A DNA stretch of 47,411 nucleotides from Phycisphaeraceae bacterium (GCA_019636565.1 JAHBXG010000028.1:1-47411); one strand, 5' to 3'. Numbered from the stretch's first letter, positions 32,753 to 43,655 are shown. Notes: generated by a model from the sequence alone, not told the origin. Translations and numbers: made by a program.

Positions 32753-34108
32753 ATGGCTGAGAAGGTGAATGTGCTTCTGATCGGCGGCGGCGGACGCGAG
32801 CATGCGATCGCCCGGAAATTGCGCGAATCGCGCCGGCTGGGTGATCTGTGGATCACGCATCCGGAAAACGCCGGGCTGGCCAAACTGGGCAAGCCGGTGG
32901 ACGTTCCGGTGAGCATTCGCGAAATCTACCGCCTCGAGCAATTCTGCGACAAAAACAAAGTGGGGCTCGTGGTGATTGGGCCGGAAGATCCGCTTTGCGA
33001 GGGATACGCGGACAAGTTGAAGGCGCCCGGGCGGCTGGTCTTCGGGCCAACGGCAGAAGCGGCACGGCTCGAGGGCGACAAGGCCTGGTCGAAGCAGTTG
33101 ATGCGCTCCGCATCTATCCCGACGGGCGACGCCCGCATCTTCACGGATTTCCGGGCGGCGAAGGACTATCTCGCGTCGCGCGAAAGTCCGCCGGCGCTGG
33201 ATCGGCGCTCCCAAGGGTTGATCGCGAAGAGCCGGGATGCGCACGCGGAGTTTCCTCCGGTCATCAAGGCGGCGGGGCTGGCCAAGGGCAAGGGCGTGAT
33301 CGTGCCTCACACGTTCAAGGAAGCACACGAAGCTCTTGAGCGGATGATGGTCAAGAAAGAATTCGGCGACGCGGGCAAGCGCGTGGTGATCGAAGAACGA
33401 CTGGAGGGGACCGAAGTTTCGGTTCTCGCGATCGTGGACGGCGGAAATATTCTGGTTCTGCCGGCATGCCGCGATCACAAGAGATTGCAGGACGCGGACA
33501 AGGGACCCAACACGGGCGGGATGGGCGCGTATTGCCCGGCAGAAAACATCGACGAAGAGACACTGCGCCACGTCGAGCGCGAGATTCTGGTGCCGACGAT
33601 CGACGCGCTGCGCCGCGATGGTATCGAGTACAAGGGTGTGCTGTACGCGGGGATCATGCTGACGCCGGCGGGGCCGAAGGTTTTGGAGTTCAATTGCCGC
33701 TTCGGCGATCCCGAATGCCAGCCCCTGATGGCGCGGCTTAAGAGCGACCTGATTGATCTGCTCTGCGGCGCGTGCGAGGGGACCCTCGATCGCGTGGATG
33801 TCGAGTGGGATCCGCGAGCGGCAAGTTGCGTGGTGATGGCGGCGCGAGGCTACCCGGATGCGCCAAAGAAGGGCGCCGTGATTCACGGAATTGATGACGC
33901 AGAGAAAACTCCTGATGTGGCGGTTTCGATTGCGGGCGCAACGCGCGACCGCGACGGCGCAATCGTTGTCAGCGGCGGCCGTGTGCTGAGCGTGACCGGC
34001 CTTGGCGCCACCGTTCTAGATGCGAGCCGCCGAGCTTATGACGCGGTAGCGAAGATCAGTTTCGAGGGCGCACAGTTTCGCTCCGACATCGGGATTGCCG
34101 CAAGATAG
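32753..34108 (+). CDS. purD: Phosphoribosylamine-glycine ligase (GAR synthetase)
   Basis: Second step of purine synthesis: joins glycine to phosphoribosylamine with ATP. 451 aa. Segments in order: NVLLIGGGGREHAIARKL, VVIGPEDPLCEGYADKLK, VFGPTAEAARLEGDKAWSK, the ATP-grasp loop AGLAKGKGVIV, EERLEGTEVSVLAIVDG, the substrate segment RDHKRLQDADKGPNTGGMGAYCPA, and metal-binding LEFNCRFGDPECQ. About 17-20 extra residues (from SPPALDRRSQ to RDAHAEF) lie just before the ATP-grasp loop. AGGGAGAG precedes the ATG. The convergent gap to 34194 has a weak hairpin (GTCCGG and CCGGAC, 34108-34126) without a T-run. Confidence 0.95.
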   Translation: MAEKVNVLLIGGGGREHAIARKLRESRRLGDLWITHPENAGLAKLGKPVDVPVSIREIYRLEQFCDKNKVGLVVIGPEDPLCEGYADKLKAPGRLVFGPTAEAARLEGDKAWSKQLMRSASIPTGDARIFTDFRAAKDYLASRESPPALDRRSQGLIAKSRDAHAEFPPVIKAAGLAKGKGVIVPHTFKEAHEALERMMVKKEFGDAGKRVVIEERLEGTEVSVLAIVDGGNILVLPACRDHKRLQDADKGPNTGGMGAYCPAENIDEETLRHVEREILVPTIDALRRDGIEYKGVLYAGIMLTPAGPKVLEFNCRFGDPECQPLMARLKSDLIDLLCGACEGTLDRVDVEWDPRAASCVVMAARGYPDAPKKGAVIHGIDDAEKTPDVAVSIAGATRDRDGAIVVSGGRVLSVTGLGATVLDASRRAYDAVAKISFEGAQFRSDIGIAAR

Positions 34109-34193
34109 TCCGGCCCGTCACCGGACGGCCGGATACAGAAAGCACAAGTTTCCGGCAGGCCCGGCAACGTGTTCGCGCTCTCGATTCGGTCCG

Positions 34194-35579
34194 TCATGGA
34201 GAGGGCGTCGGGGCAACCATCGCACGAAGCGTTGCCAGGAAATCCGATGGACGCTGCCACGCAACCATGCGCGCCACCGTCCGGTCGCGGATCTCGATCG
34301 CGGAAACGGGCGGTGCTCCTGATATCTTTGAATGCATCAGGGTGGCCTTTAGCGTGAACGAGGCGATCCGGGCGTTCGCGGGGCCGAGAGCTTGCACACG
34401 GATCAAATCAGACGGTGCGGCAGATTCGGTCGCGTCCTGAATGGCGATCTGAGAAGCGGGCATTTCGCATAGCAGGCGGAGCAGTTCGCGGACAGCTGGG
34501 TCGTTGTTGCCGAATGTGCCGCTCGCGTTTCGTTTCAGTGTTGAGGTCTGGCCCGCGTACTCGATTTCGATTCCCGCGATATCGGCCGCGGGAAGATCCA
34601 GGCTCAAACGCGATATGAATGCGGCGGGCGAGGCAGGAATGGCTTCGATCGTTGCGTTGTTCATAATCGCCGTCTGGGGGCCCCAGAGCATGGCATTGGT
34701 GGTGATATCGCGGGCGCTGATGCGGACCATGCGAGATCCGGCGTCGAGCGCGCCTCCCACCTCGATAGTCTGTTCGAATTCGCTTCGATTTGTAGCTCCT
34801 CCGGATCGCGCGGCGATGCGGATGACGCGGGCGGGAGACTTCCAGGTTTCTTCGTGTGGTGCCGATGCGGGCAGAAACCGATCGACGCCAGTCTTTGACA
34901 GGAGCAGCAGCGTGCCCTCGACGGTGCCGTTGTCAGCCTTGATCTGGAGAGGAGAACGCATGATCCACGCGCCGCCCGACTTGGTGAGTTCTATGGAAAG
35001 CGAATCTTGGCGCGTGTCGAGCGCCGTGGTCGCTTGGGGAGGCCAAAAGAGAAGATCCTTCGATCGCCAGGATTCGAGCGAACCGGGTTGAAGGGCCCGG
35101 ACAAACTGCTCATCGATCGCAGCGATCGCTTGAGCGCGGCCATCCGCACCCACGCGCGCTATTCGGCCCGTACCGCCCAGCGCGCTCGGGTCGATCGCCA
35201 GGCGGATCGGCTCGCCTGACTCCGGCACAAGCGTGAGAAAGATCGCTTCGGGCATGGCCCGGGCTTCGCCGCCTTCGTGGGCTTCTGCGAGCAGCCGCAG
35301 CATGCCTTGGACTCGGGAAGTCTCCGCGGGCCATGCCGGCGGGGAGTCTGTCGCAGTCTGGAGCTCAAGAATCCAGCGGGAATCGATCGTCGATTTGCGG
35401 AGCCGAGCACGCTCTCCCCCCGGCCATTCGATTTCGATTCGTGTGGTTCGGGCGGGAGAAAAGTCGGGGAGGAACTCTGCCGCAGCCGATTGCACCACGG
35501 CGCGGGGCTGCGTAGACCAGACGACAACCCCAAGAATCAGAGCTATGAAGACCCAGAAGAGTGCGGCAGCGCGCGACAT
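34194..35579 (-). CDS. DUF4340-type membrane-anchored protein
   Basis: 461 aa. One N-terminal membrane helix (about 4-22, AAALFWVFIALILGVVVWS) anchors a long outer part made of repeated beta segments (RIEIEWPGGERARLRK...WILEL; LSIELTKSGGAWIMRSPLQIKADNGTVEGTLLLLS; GIEIEYAGQTSTLKR). This alternation of short query-like strands with 'LLRLL' helices is the DUF4340 pattern. The function is unknown; relatives often sit beside gliding/secretion ABC transporters, which is not the case here. The start at 35579 is set by the anchor. It is divergent from the C26 peptidase gene by 46 bases. Confidence 0.75.
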   Translation of the reverse strand: MSRAAALFWVFIALILGVVVWSTQPRAVVQSAAAEFLPDFSPARTTRIEIEWPGGERARLRKSTIDSRWILELQTATDSPPAWPAETSRVQGMLRLLAEAHEGGEARAMPEAIFLTLVPESGEPIRLAIDPSALGGTGRIARVGADGRAQAIAAIDEQFVRALQPGSLESWRSKDLLFWPPQATTALDTRQDSLSIELTKSGGAWIMRSPLQIKADNGTVEGTLLLLSKTGVDRFLPASAPHEETWKSPARVIRIAARSGGATNRSEFEQTIEVGGALDAGSRMVRISARDITTNAMLWGPQTAIMNNATIEAIPASPAAFISRLSLDLPAADIAGIEIEYAGQTSTLKRNASGTFGNNDPAVRELLRLLCEMPASQIAIQDATESAAPSDLIRVQALGPANARIASFTLKATLMHSKISGAPPVSAIEIRDRTVARMVAWQRPSDFLATLRAMVAPTPSP

Positions 35580-35625
35580 TGCGTCAGTGTAGAGCGGAAG
35601 GAACGGAACGGCACATCGGATCGGA

Positions 35626-36315
35626 GTGGAAGTGAACAAGACCAGGCCCAGTATCGGAATCACGAGCGATGTTTCCGAGCAGGACGGACGTCTGAAATTG
35701 GATGTTGCGCTCGCCTACTGCGTCGCGGTGGAGCGTGCCGGGGGCGTGCCCCTTGTGCTGCCTCCTCAAATTGGAATGGTCGACGAATTTCTCGCCCGTT
35801 GCGACGGGTTTCTGCTGACAGGTGGCAGCGATCCTCGGACCGAACCCTTTGGAGAAGCAACACACCCGAAGTCAAATCCGATGCATCCGCTGCGGCAAGA
35901 GTTTGAGACCAAACTACTCGCCGGGCTGAACGCTGGAGGAGACGCGCCGGTTCTGGGCGTGTGCCTGGGGATGCAGATGATGTGCCTGGTAGCGGGAGGA
36001 AAACTCGATCAGCGCTTGGCCGACCACCTGGCTTCACACGCGGATCACTGGGCCGCGGATCATCCCGTCGCGCCAATCGAGCGAGGAAATCGGTTTGAAT
36101 TCGCCGGGGTGGTGCAGAGCAGACATCGACAGGCGGTCACGCACGCCGGCAAGTTGACCCCGATCGCCCGAAGCGCCGACGGAGTGCTCGAAGCCGTGTT
36201 TGATGCATCCAGGAAGTTTTACGTCGGCGTGCAGTGGCACCCGGAGCGGACGCGCGATGAAGCAGTGGGGCAGCGATTGTTTGACGAACTCGTCCGGGCA
36301 TCGAAACAGGTTTAG
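35626..36315 (+). CDS. Class I glutamine amidotransferase-like hydrolase (peptidase C26)
   Basis: 229 aa gamma-glutamyl-gamma-aminobutyrate hydrolase-type (PuuD-like) enzyme. It starts RPSIGITSDV, has the nucleophile Cys in VLGVCLGMQMM (about residue 113) and the catalytic His-Glu in VGVQWHPERTRDEA. The loop GFLLTGGSDPRTEPFGE matches the family GG(x)D(I/V)P motif in part, with Arg where Pro is common. Two GTG codons (35626, 35632) can start it. No polyamine genes lie nearby, so the exact substrate is open. Confidence 0.85.
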   Translation: MEVNKTRPSIGITSDVSEQDGRLKLDVALAYCVAVERAGGVPLVLPPQIGMVDEFLARCDGFLLTGGSDPRTEPFGEATHPKSNPMHPLRQEFETKLLAGLNAGGDAPVLGVCLGMQMMCLVAGGKLDQRLADHLASHADHWAADHPVAPIERGNRFEFAGVVQSRHRQAVTHAGKLTPIARSADGVLEAVFDASRKFYVGVQWHPERTRDEAVGQRLFDELVRASKQV

Positions 36316-36358
36316 TGTGGCATCCCAGTCGCCCACGCTCATCCTCCGCAACCTTGCC

Positions 36359-36379
36359 AAAACCGCTCTTCCGGAGCGG
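36359..36379 (-). terminator. Terminator after PH-domain gene
   Basis: Minus-strand hairpin with 6-bp arms (36374-36379 and 36363-36368), a 5-nt loop and TTTTGG after it, 14 bases downstream of the stop of the PH-domain gene. It lies in the convergent gap with the C26 gene. Confidence 0.55.
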
Positions 36380-36392
36380 GGTCTCAACGCGG

Positions 36393-37019
36393 TCAACCTG
36401 TGAGAGAATGCGAAAACGATTCGTCGGCGACGTCCAGTTCGCGCACGCCCCGGAGCCGGCGCATGCGTTCGACGTGCTGGCGAATGAGCTCCCGCACGTG
36501 GTCGGCATCCTCGATGCTGGGAAACGTGAGTTCGGGCTGAGTCGGATCGCTGGTGATCATCTTGATGGTGCCCAGTCCCAGCATGCGCTGGATCAGCGTG
36601 CGGGTGAGAATGGCATCCTTTACGCGGTAAAGCTCCACCTGGTCATAGAGCTTGCTGAGGACGCCCGATTCGAGCTTGATGCGCTGCGTGGAGAGCGAAA
36701 AAGCCGTGTTGCGCAGCTCCACGAATTTCCAAATCGCGATGGGGATCGGGATGATGAGCAGGCAGGAGGCGAACCAGCCGGCGTTGACCCATTGGCTCGG
36801 CCTGCCGCTCCAGACCGGTTCCTCGGGACCCGCGACCGGGCGTGGAGCGCCGGACGATGCGGAGACCGGCGCCGAATCCTCTGCGTCTGCGGAGATCGCC
36901 CGGACGTCCAGCCCTTCCGCTCTGATCGCCCGCTCGGCATCCGCGAGGCTGGAGGCCGCAACCACGCGCTTGATATTTCTGCCCGCCTCGTCCGTTGCGT
37001 GGACGGTGTAGTTCTGCAC
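36393..37019 (-). CDS. Bacterial PH-domain membrane protein
   Basis: 208 aa. Residues 1-45 form a small ferredoxin-like module (VHATDEAGRNIKRVVAASSLADAERAIRAEGLDVRAI) common at the front of planctomycete membrane proteins. Then comes a short Pro/Ser linker, a membrane stretch (about 83-103, AGWFASCLLIIPIPIAIWKF) and a bPH_2-type pleckstrin-like domain (FSLSTQRIKLESGVLSKLYDQVELYRVKDAILTRTLIQRMLGLGTIKMIT). The GTG at 37019 is preceded by AAAGGGG at 6 bases, the best start. It is divergent from the DUF190 gene across 208 bp. Confidence 0.8.
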   Translation of the reverse strand: MQNYTVHATDEAGRNIKRVVAASSLADAERAIRAEGLDVRAISADAEDSAPVSASSGAPRPVAGPEEPVWSGRPSQWVNAGWFASCLLIIPIPIAIWKFVELRNTAFSLSTQRIKLESGVLSKLYDQVELYRVKDAILTRTLIQRMLGLGTIKMITSDPTQPELTFPSIEDADHVRELIRQHVERMRRLRGVRELDVADESFSHSLTG

Positions 37020-37101
37020 CGCGATCCCCTTTCGAAGGCTCCTTGGGAAAGTTCGGCGCAGCATATCGCGCCGGGACCTGAAATCGGGTAGGCTGCTTTC
37101 G

Positions 37102-37220
37102 GTCAGGTTTCGCTTGGAGTCCGGCACCTGACTCTCCCGAGGCGACCGTTGTGAAACGGCCTCGGCACGCCTCGTGAGAGTTGTGTCACCACAAAATGCC
37201 GAAAAGTCGTTCGGCAGGAG
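37102..37220 (+). promoter_or_regulatory. Structured leader of DUF190 gene (candidate riboswitch)
   Basis: Three stem-loops in the leader: 37102-37108 with 37126-37132 (7 bp); CCGAGGC (37137-37143) with GCCTCGG (37159-37165) around an inner CCGTT/AACGG stem, enclosed by CTCTC/GAGAG (37132-37136 and 37176-37180); and TGCCGAA/TTCGGCA (37197-37203, 37210-37216), which ends on the AGGAG ribosome site (37216-37220). A second GCCTCG (37169-37174) can compete for CGAGGC. I recognise no known riboswitch class. Confidence 0.45.
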
Positions 37221-37227
37221 CGGCGAA

Positions 37228-37566
37228 ATGAAAATCGAAGGAGAAGGACAATTGCTCCGGGTGTTTATCGGCGAGGACGACACGTTTGAGGGACGGCCCC
37301 TGCATGAGGCGATTGTGCAGACGGCCCGAACCAGCGGCATCGCCGGGGCGACGGTGCTGCGGGGGGTGTTGGGGTACGGAGCGAATTCGCTGCTGCACCG
37401 GCCTCCCCAGCCCGGGGTGCCGAGCGAATTGCCCCTGTGCGTGGAGATTGTGGACCGGGCCGAAAAAATCAAGGCGTTTCTGCCCGTCATGGACAAAATG
37501 GTGCGTGAGGGGCTGATGACGCTCGAGAAGGTCAATATCGTCATGTACCGGAGCCGCCACACCTAG
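37228..37566 (+). CDS. DUF190 (PII-like) protein
   Basis: 112 aa, the full length of the DUF190 family, whose members have a PII-like ferredoxin fold. Typical segments are LLRVFIGEDD, RPLHEAIVQTARTSGIAGATVLRGVLGYGANS (the GxxGaTVxRGxxGfG pattern), LPLCVEIVDRAEKIKAFLP and GLMTLEKVNIVMY. Members may bind a nucleotide and tune membrane proteins, often near CrcB or transporters, but no transporter is adjacent here. The start has GGAG 7 bases ahead, next to a hairpin in the leader. Confidence 0.9.
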   Translation: MKIEGEGQLLRVFIGEDDTFEGRPLHEAIVQTARTSGIAGATVLRGVLGYGANSLLHRPPQPGVPSELPLCVEIVDRAEKIKAFLPVMDKMVREGLMTLEKVNIVMYRSRHT

Positions 37567-37652
37567 TCGGAAAGAGCGTTTGGGTCTTGGAGTTGCAGGT
37601 CGAGCCGCGGTGTGGAGGTGGGGAGTGTGGTGCCGGGCAAGGATGCCGTCTC

Positions 37653-38174
37653 ATGTCGAACGTGTTTTCTTCGTCGTATCCAATATCGCGCTCGCCCGGT
37701 GTATGCGGGGCGAGTGGCCGCGCATTTGTACCCGGCGAGCGGGTGATCGCAACGCTCATCTCGCGCCAGGAAGAACTGGGCAGGCTGGACTACTCGTCGC
37801 AAGCGTGGGCCGAGGGTGCCAGGCCGGCCGGGTTGTTCGCGCATTGGTCCACCGTTTATCAGCCCGGTGCGGACTCGAAGAAGGGTCGGCTTTCGGACGA
37901 AGAGGCATCGGAACTATTTGAACAATTGGACAACCCGCAGTCGCCGGCTCAAGAAGCGTTCCGATTTGTTCTGGCGCTCTTCCTGGTTCGGCGCCGGTTG
38001 TTCGTTTACGAAGGATCAAAGGACGGCATGTTGCGCGTCCGAGTGCGGACGCGGGCCGATGAGATCGCCGCGCCGGTGGTGGAGGTGCGCGAAGTGTCGA
38101 TGAAGGATGAATCGCTTGCGAGCGCTCTTGAGCAGTTGAAGGATCTGATTCCCGACCCGGCGGGGCAGAATTGA
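37653..38174 (+). CDS. Conserved-looking protein of unknown function
   Basis: 173 aa, soluble. It carries PGERVIATLISRQEELGRLDYSSQAWAEGARPAGLFAHWSTVYQ, a charged linker, a helix AQEAFRFVLALFLVRRRLFVYEG, and an end of strands and helix (MLRVRVRTRADEIAAPVVEVREVSMKDESLASALEQLKDLI). The first block has the look of short planctomycete proteins that read 'D(Y/F)...AW..GARP.GLF..W'. Function unknown. The stop overlaps the TTG start of the lipoprotein gene by four bases. Confidence 0.6.
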   Translation: MSNVFSSSYPISRSPGVCGASGRAFVPGERVIATLISRQEELGRLDYSSQAWAEGARPAGLFAHWSTVYQPGADSKKGRLSDEEASELFEQLDNPQSPAQEAFRFVLALFLVRRRLFVYEGSKDGMLRVRVRTRADEIAAPVVEVREVSMKDESLASALEQLKDLIPDPAGQN

Positions 38175-39115
38175 ACGTGGGCCCGAACTCATTCAGTCGG
38201 CGAGTGCATGTGACGGTTTCGGCCTTGCTCGTCGCGTGCCTGATCGCCGGTCTGGGTTGTCAGTCCTCGCCCAAGGAGTCGGGGACGCCGATCCATTCCG
38301 CCAAGCCGCTGCCCCCCCTTCCTCCCGTGGCGTCGGTGGTTGATGCGCAGAACAAGCGGGTGCGCGGGCTCGACACGCTTTGGGCGCGGGTGTCGCTCCG
38401 TGTCGATGGTCGTCTTGCCAACGCGACACTGAACAAGGAAGAGGCTGAGGGCTATCTCCAGGTTGTGCTGCCCAACAAAGTGGCGGTCAGTATCAACAAG
38501 CTCGGCAACACGTATTTCTATCTCGGCAGCAACGATGAGTTGTACTGGTGGTTCGATCTCAGCGGCGACAAGCGTGCATACTTCGGACGGCACGCACTCG
38601 CGACGCCCGAAACGGTGGATCGATTTGGCATCCCGGTTCATCCGCTCGATCTCATCGAACTCATGGCCATCACTCCGGTGCCCGCACCGGGTCAGCCGGG
38701 CAGCCCCGACAAACTGCACTGGAGCACCGACCGCACGCTGCAGTGGTACGACGTCGCGGCCCGCGGCGCGACCAAGCGGGTACTGGTCGATCCGGAGTCG
38801 CTTCAACCGGTGATGGTGGAGTTGCTCGACAAGTCAGAAAAAGTGATCGTGCGGAGCGAACTCTCGAGGTATCAGTCGTTTCTCTCGCGAACCGTGCCCG
38901 GTGCGAAGCCGAGCGTGCCCTCACGCTGCATCATCAAGGTGCCTCGCCAGGATTTGACGATCACAATCAATGTGAACGATCCGGACGGCAAAAAGCCCAA
39001 GCCGATCGCGTTCGATTTCATCAAGTTAAACGACGCGTATCCGGTCACGAAGCTCATCGATCTCGACAAGCCCGAAGGCGGAGATACGGTGCCGACGGAC
39101 GGAGAGGAGAAGTGA
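38171..39115 (+). CDS. Lipoprotein with LolA/LolB-like fold
   Basis: 314 aa. A signal peptide ends in the lipobox IAGLGC (Cys about residue 30), giving an outer-membrane or periplasmic lipoprotein. After a Pro-rich linker, the part from LDTLWARVSLRVDGRLANATLNKEEAEGYLQVVLPNKVAVSINKLGNTYFYLGSNDELYWWFD has the alternating strands of the LolA/LolB or DUF4292 barrel. TTG at 38171 (in a TTGA overlap) or GTG at 38177 is the start. It probably handles lipid or lipoprotein, by analogy only. It is coupled to the RDD gene downstream. Confidence 0.65.
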   Translation: MNVGPNSFSRRVHVTVSALLVACLIAGLGCQSSPKESGTPIHSAKPLPPLPPVASVVDAQNKRVRGLDTLWARVSLRVDGRLANATLNKEEAEGYLQVVLPNKVAVSINKLGNTYFYLGSNDELYWWFDLSGDKRAYFGRHALATPETVDRFGIPVHPLDLIELMAITPVPAPGQPGSPDKLHWSTDRTLQWYDVAARGATKRVLVDPESLQPVMVELLDKSEKVIVRSELSRYQSFLSRTVPGAKPSVPSRCIIKVPRQDLTITINVNDPDGKKPKPIAFDFIKLNDAYPVTKLIDLDKPEGGDTVPTDGEEK

Positions 39116-40806
39116 GCAGCCGCACGCGAATTTCATGTCTGTTGGTGTGGTCCTTCATTGCGGCTGCGATGTTCTGGCCATCTCTTGCCGGGGCGCGATT
39201 GCCGAGTGCCGGCGCACCGATGACGGACCAGCAGTCGTACCCCGCGTCGACGCACTCGTGGTTTGTGATGCCCGCGATCGGCGGGCGAGAGTTCGTGCTC
39301 GCTCACGTTCCGCCCAGGTCAACTCCCGACGGTTCTGCGCGTGCGAGCGCGAACGGGCTTTACCGAAGCGTCATGAGGTTGGCCGAAGCCCCCGAGGCGC
39401 TCGCGGCTTGGGATGATTCGGTCTTCGCTGTCTTCGCGCCGCGGGCGGTCGGAACGGGCGACGTGACGAACTCGCCCCGGACGGTGCGGACGCTGCGGGC
39501 CAAGCGATTCTCGGATTCAGATCTCTGGGTGGATGATCCATCCGGGCGAATGGACACGCTTCCGAGCCTTCCCGGTGACTTGAAGCTGGCGGGCTTTGCC
39601 GCGGGACCGAATGGTCCGATTGCGCTGCTGGCGAACGAACGCAAAGGAGAGGTGCGTTTGCTGGCGCTTAGCGACCGCGCTTGGCGTGAGGTCGAATTGC
39701 CGGATCCGCTGGTGCAGGTACAACGGGAAAGGGGCTTCACCCGGGTCGATCTCGCCGCCGATGCCGGAGGTGTGTACTTGGTCGGGCGGCAGCGGGCAGC
39801 TTGGACGATCTGGTCGGGTCGCCTTCCGGAATCCAGGAGTGACGAAAGCGATTCGGCACTCATCGTCGATTGGGAGATGAGTCGCTGGAATCCGAGCGGC
39901 CTTGTAGACGTCGACCCGGCCTCGACCCTTTTTCGCGTCGATCGTCGGTGGTATGCGATTGCGCCCGCGGATTCAGAAGCTGTGGCCGTTTTCGAAGTCG
40001 CGCCCGAGTTTGTTCGGCGATCATCGATCGTGGACGGACTCGGACCCGTTCGGGCGATGGTTCCGATTGACGGCTTGGCGCGTCTGATGATTGTTTCGAC
40101 TTCGAAGCCAGATCGCGCGCCCGACGCGAAAAAGGCCGTTCCGGGCGCAGGCGCAAGCGTCGTGGAACTTTCGCTGTCGACCGGGCGGGTGTTCTATCAG
40201 GGACCCGCGCAGCCGCTGGACCCGCTGGGTACGAGCGGATTTCGATTCCTCGCCGTGGGCCTGATTCTGGCGATGGGGCTGATCCTTGTGCTTGTGCTTC
40301 GTTCCGACGAGGCGACAGCCGTGCACCTGCCCGAAGGGTTTTCCTTCGCCGAGCCGATGCGAAGGTGTTTGGCGGGGGTCTTGGACATTGCGATCGTGGG
40401 GTTGCTTGTTCCACGCATCACCGGCAACAGCATTCTGGAGCTGCTGGGCCCCATGGTGTGGCTGAATGGAGAGGCCTTCGAGACGCTGTTTCTGGTCGCC
40501 GTGCTCGGATGTATCCTGGGCACTATCGGCGAAACGCTCTTTGGAAGGACCCCGGGGAAATTGCTTGCGGATTGCGAGGTCATTTCGGTTGTGCCGCCCA
40601 AGACCGGTGAAAGTGACGACATTCCACGCCCGAGTTTTGCGTCAAGCCTGACCCGCAACGCCATCAAGTGGTTCTTGTTCCCGGTCGCGGCGCTCGCCCT
40701 CATGGACGGCTCCGGGCGTCACCGGGGTGATCAGTTCGCGAAAGCGGCGGTGGTCGTGCGTTTCGAAACCGAAGAAGAACCACAAGAGCCCGGCGACGAA
40801 TTCTGA
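39112..40806 (+). CDS. RDD-family membrane protein with large exported domain
   Basis: 564 aa. A signal peptide (about 1-27) leads to a periplasmic region of about 330 residues with repeating strand patterns (a beta-propeller-like order: GGVYLVGRQRAAWTIWSGRL, TLFRVDRRWYAIAPAD), then a membrane helix (about 382-402) and an RDD domain with three more membrane helices (MRRCLAGVLDIAIVGLLVPRI; FETLFLVAVLGCILGTIGE; TLFGRTPGKLLADCEV; ...RHRGDQFAKAAVV). The GTG start at 39112 lies in a GTGA overlap with the lipoprotein stop, with GGAGAGGAG before it. The function is unknown. RDD proteins have been linked to ion or solute transport. Confidence 0.8.
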   Translation: MSSRTRISCLLVWSFIAAAMFWPSLAGARLPSAGAPMTDQQSYPASTHSWFVMPAIGGREFVLAHVPPRSTPDGSARASANGLYRSVMRLAEAPEALAAWDDSVFAVFAPRAVGTGDVTNSPRTVRTLRAKRFSDSDLWVDDPSGRMDTLPSLPGDLKLAGFAAGPNGPIALLANERKGEVRLLALSDRAWREVELPDPLVQVQRERGFTRVDLAADAGGVYLVGRQRAAWTIWSGRLPESRSDESDSALIVDWEMSRWNPSGLVDVDPASTLFRVDRRWYAIAPADSEAVAVFEVAPEFVRRSSIVDGLGPVRAMVPIDGLARLMIVSTSKPDRAPDAKKAVPGAGASVVELSLSTGRVFYQGPAQPLDPLGTSGFRFLAVGLILAMGLILVLVLRSDEATAVHLPEGFSFAEPMRRCLAGVLDIAIVGLLVPRITGNSILELLGPMVWLNGEAFETLFLVAVLGCILGTIGETLFGRTPGKLLADCEVISVVPPKTGESDDIPRPSFASSLTRNAIKWFLFPVAALALMDGSGRHRGDQFAKAAVVVRFETEEEPQEPGDEF

Positions 40807-40819
40807 TGCACCGAGTGCT

Positions 40820-41386
40820 TCAGGCCGCGGCCGATTCGGCCAGCAGATCGCTGTAGCCCGACGAGATAGGCTCGCCCAGCAGCGGACCAAGCGCGCCGCG
40901 GATCCGTGCGATCGCGGCACGGCATGCCGCCTCGTCGCAACCGCGTGTCACCATCGCTTCGAGTTCGATAAACGTGCCGAGATCGCGCACCATATCCAGG
41001 TGAATGCGCACGTTGCCGAGGAGCAGTAATTCCCGGGACTTCTTGACGACGACCCAGACAGGCAGCGGGCTGAAGCCGAAGCGTTCGAGGGCTTCGGCTT
41101 CGGAATAAATCATGAACCGGCTGATCTTGGGAGAACTCGAATCCGGTCGCTCATAAAAAATCCATTCCGACGGTTCGCCCACGGTTTCACGTTTCTTCAG
41201 GCGGGCATCGGCGATGCGGTAATAGGTGTCAGTTTGTTCGAGCATCCCGACGTAGCGGGCGCCGAGCGTTTCGCACACCGACATGGCCAGCGGCAAATCC
41301 CGCAATTCAGATTTGAATTCCACATTGCGCATCGCGCCATCATCTCCACGATCGGGCAGGTTCGGCTTTGGGGTTTGGTCGGACAT
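40820..41386 (-). CDS. CYTH-domain protein (class IV adenylate cyclase-like)
   Basis: 188 aa. CYTH-type features are the N-terminal EFKSEL (metal-binding acidic motif with Lys), DTYYRI, ARLKKRE, WIFYERPD, and IHLDMVRDLGTFIELEAMV near the end. Members hydrolyse thiamine triphosphate or triphosphate, or act as adenylate cyclases. This subgroup with 'GARYVGMLEQTDTYY' resembles the CyaB-type class IV cyclases. It is 37 bases downstream of ligA and may share its transcript. Confidence 0.8.
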   Translation of the reverse strand: MSDQTPKPNLPDRGDDGAMRNVEFKSELRDLPLAMSVCETLGARYVGMLEQTDTYYRIADARLKKRETVGEPSEWIFYERPDSSSPKISRFMIYSEAEALERFGFSPLPVWVVVKKSRELLLLGNVRIHLDMVRDLGTFIELEAMVTRGCDEAACRAAIARIRGALGPLLGEPISSGYSDLLAESAAA

Positions 41387-41423
41387 GTAGATTCTGTCGC
41401 GGATCGGAGGGAATGCGAGTGGA

Positions 41424-43655
<2,232 letters not shown>

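Noticed and set aside
34108..34126. Hairpin after purD as an intrinsic terminator
   Set aside because: The stem is fair, but no T-run follows on either strand.
37102..37220. Fluoride (crcB-type) riboswitch ahead of DUF190
   Set aside because: The conserved pseudoknot segments, such as the GATG and CTACT-like parts, are not present in the leader.
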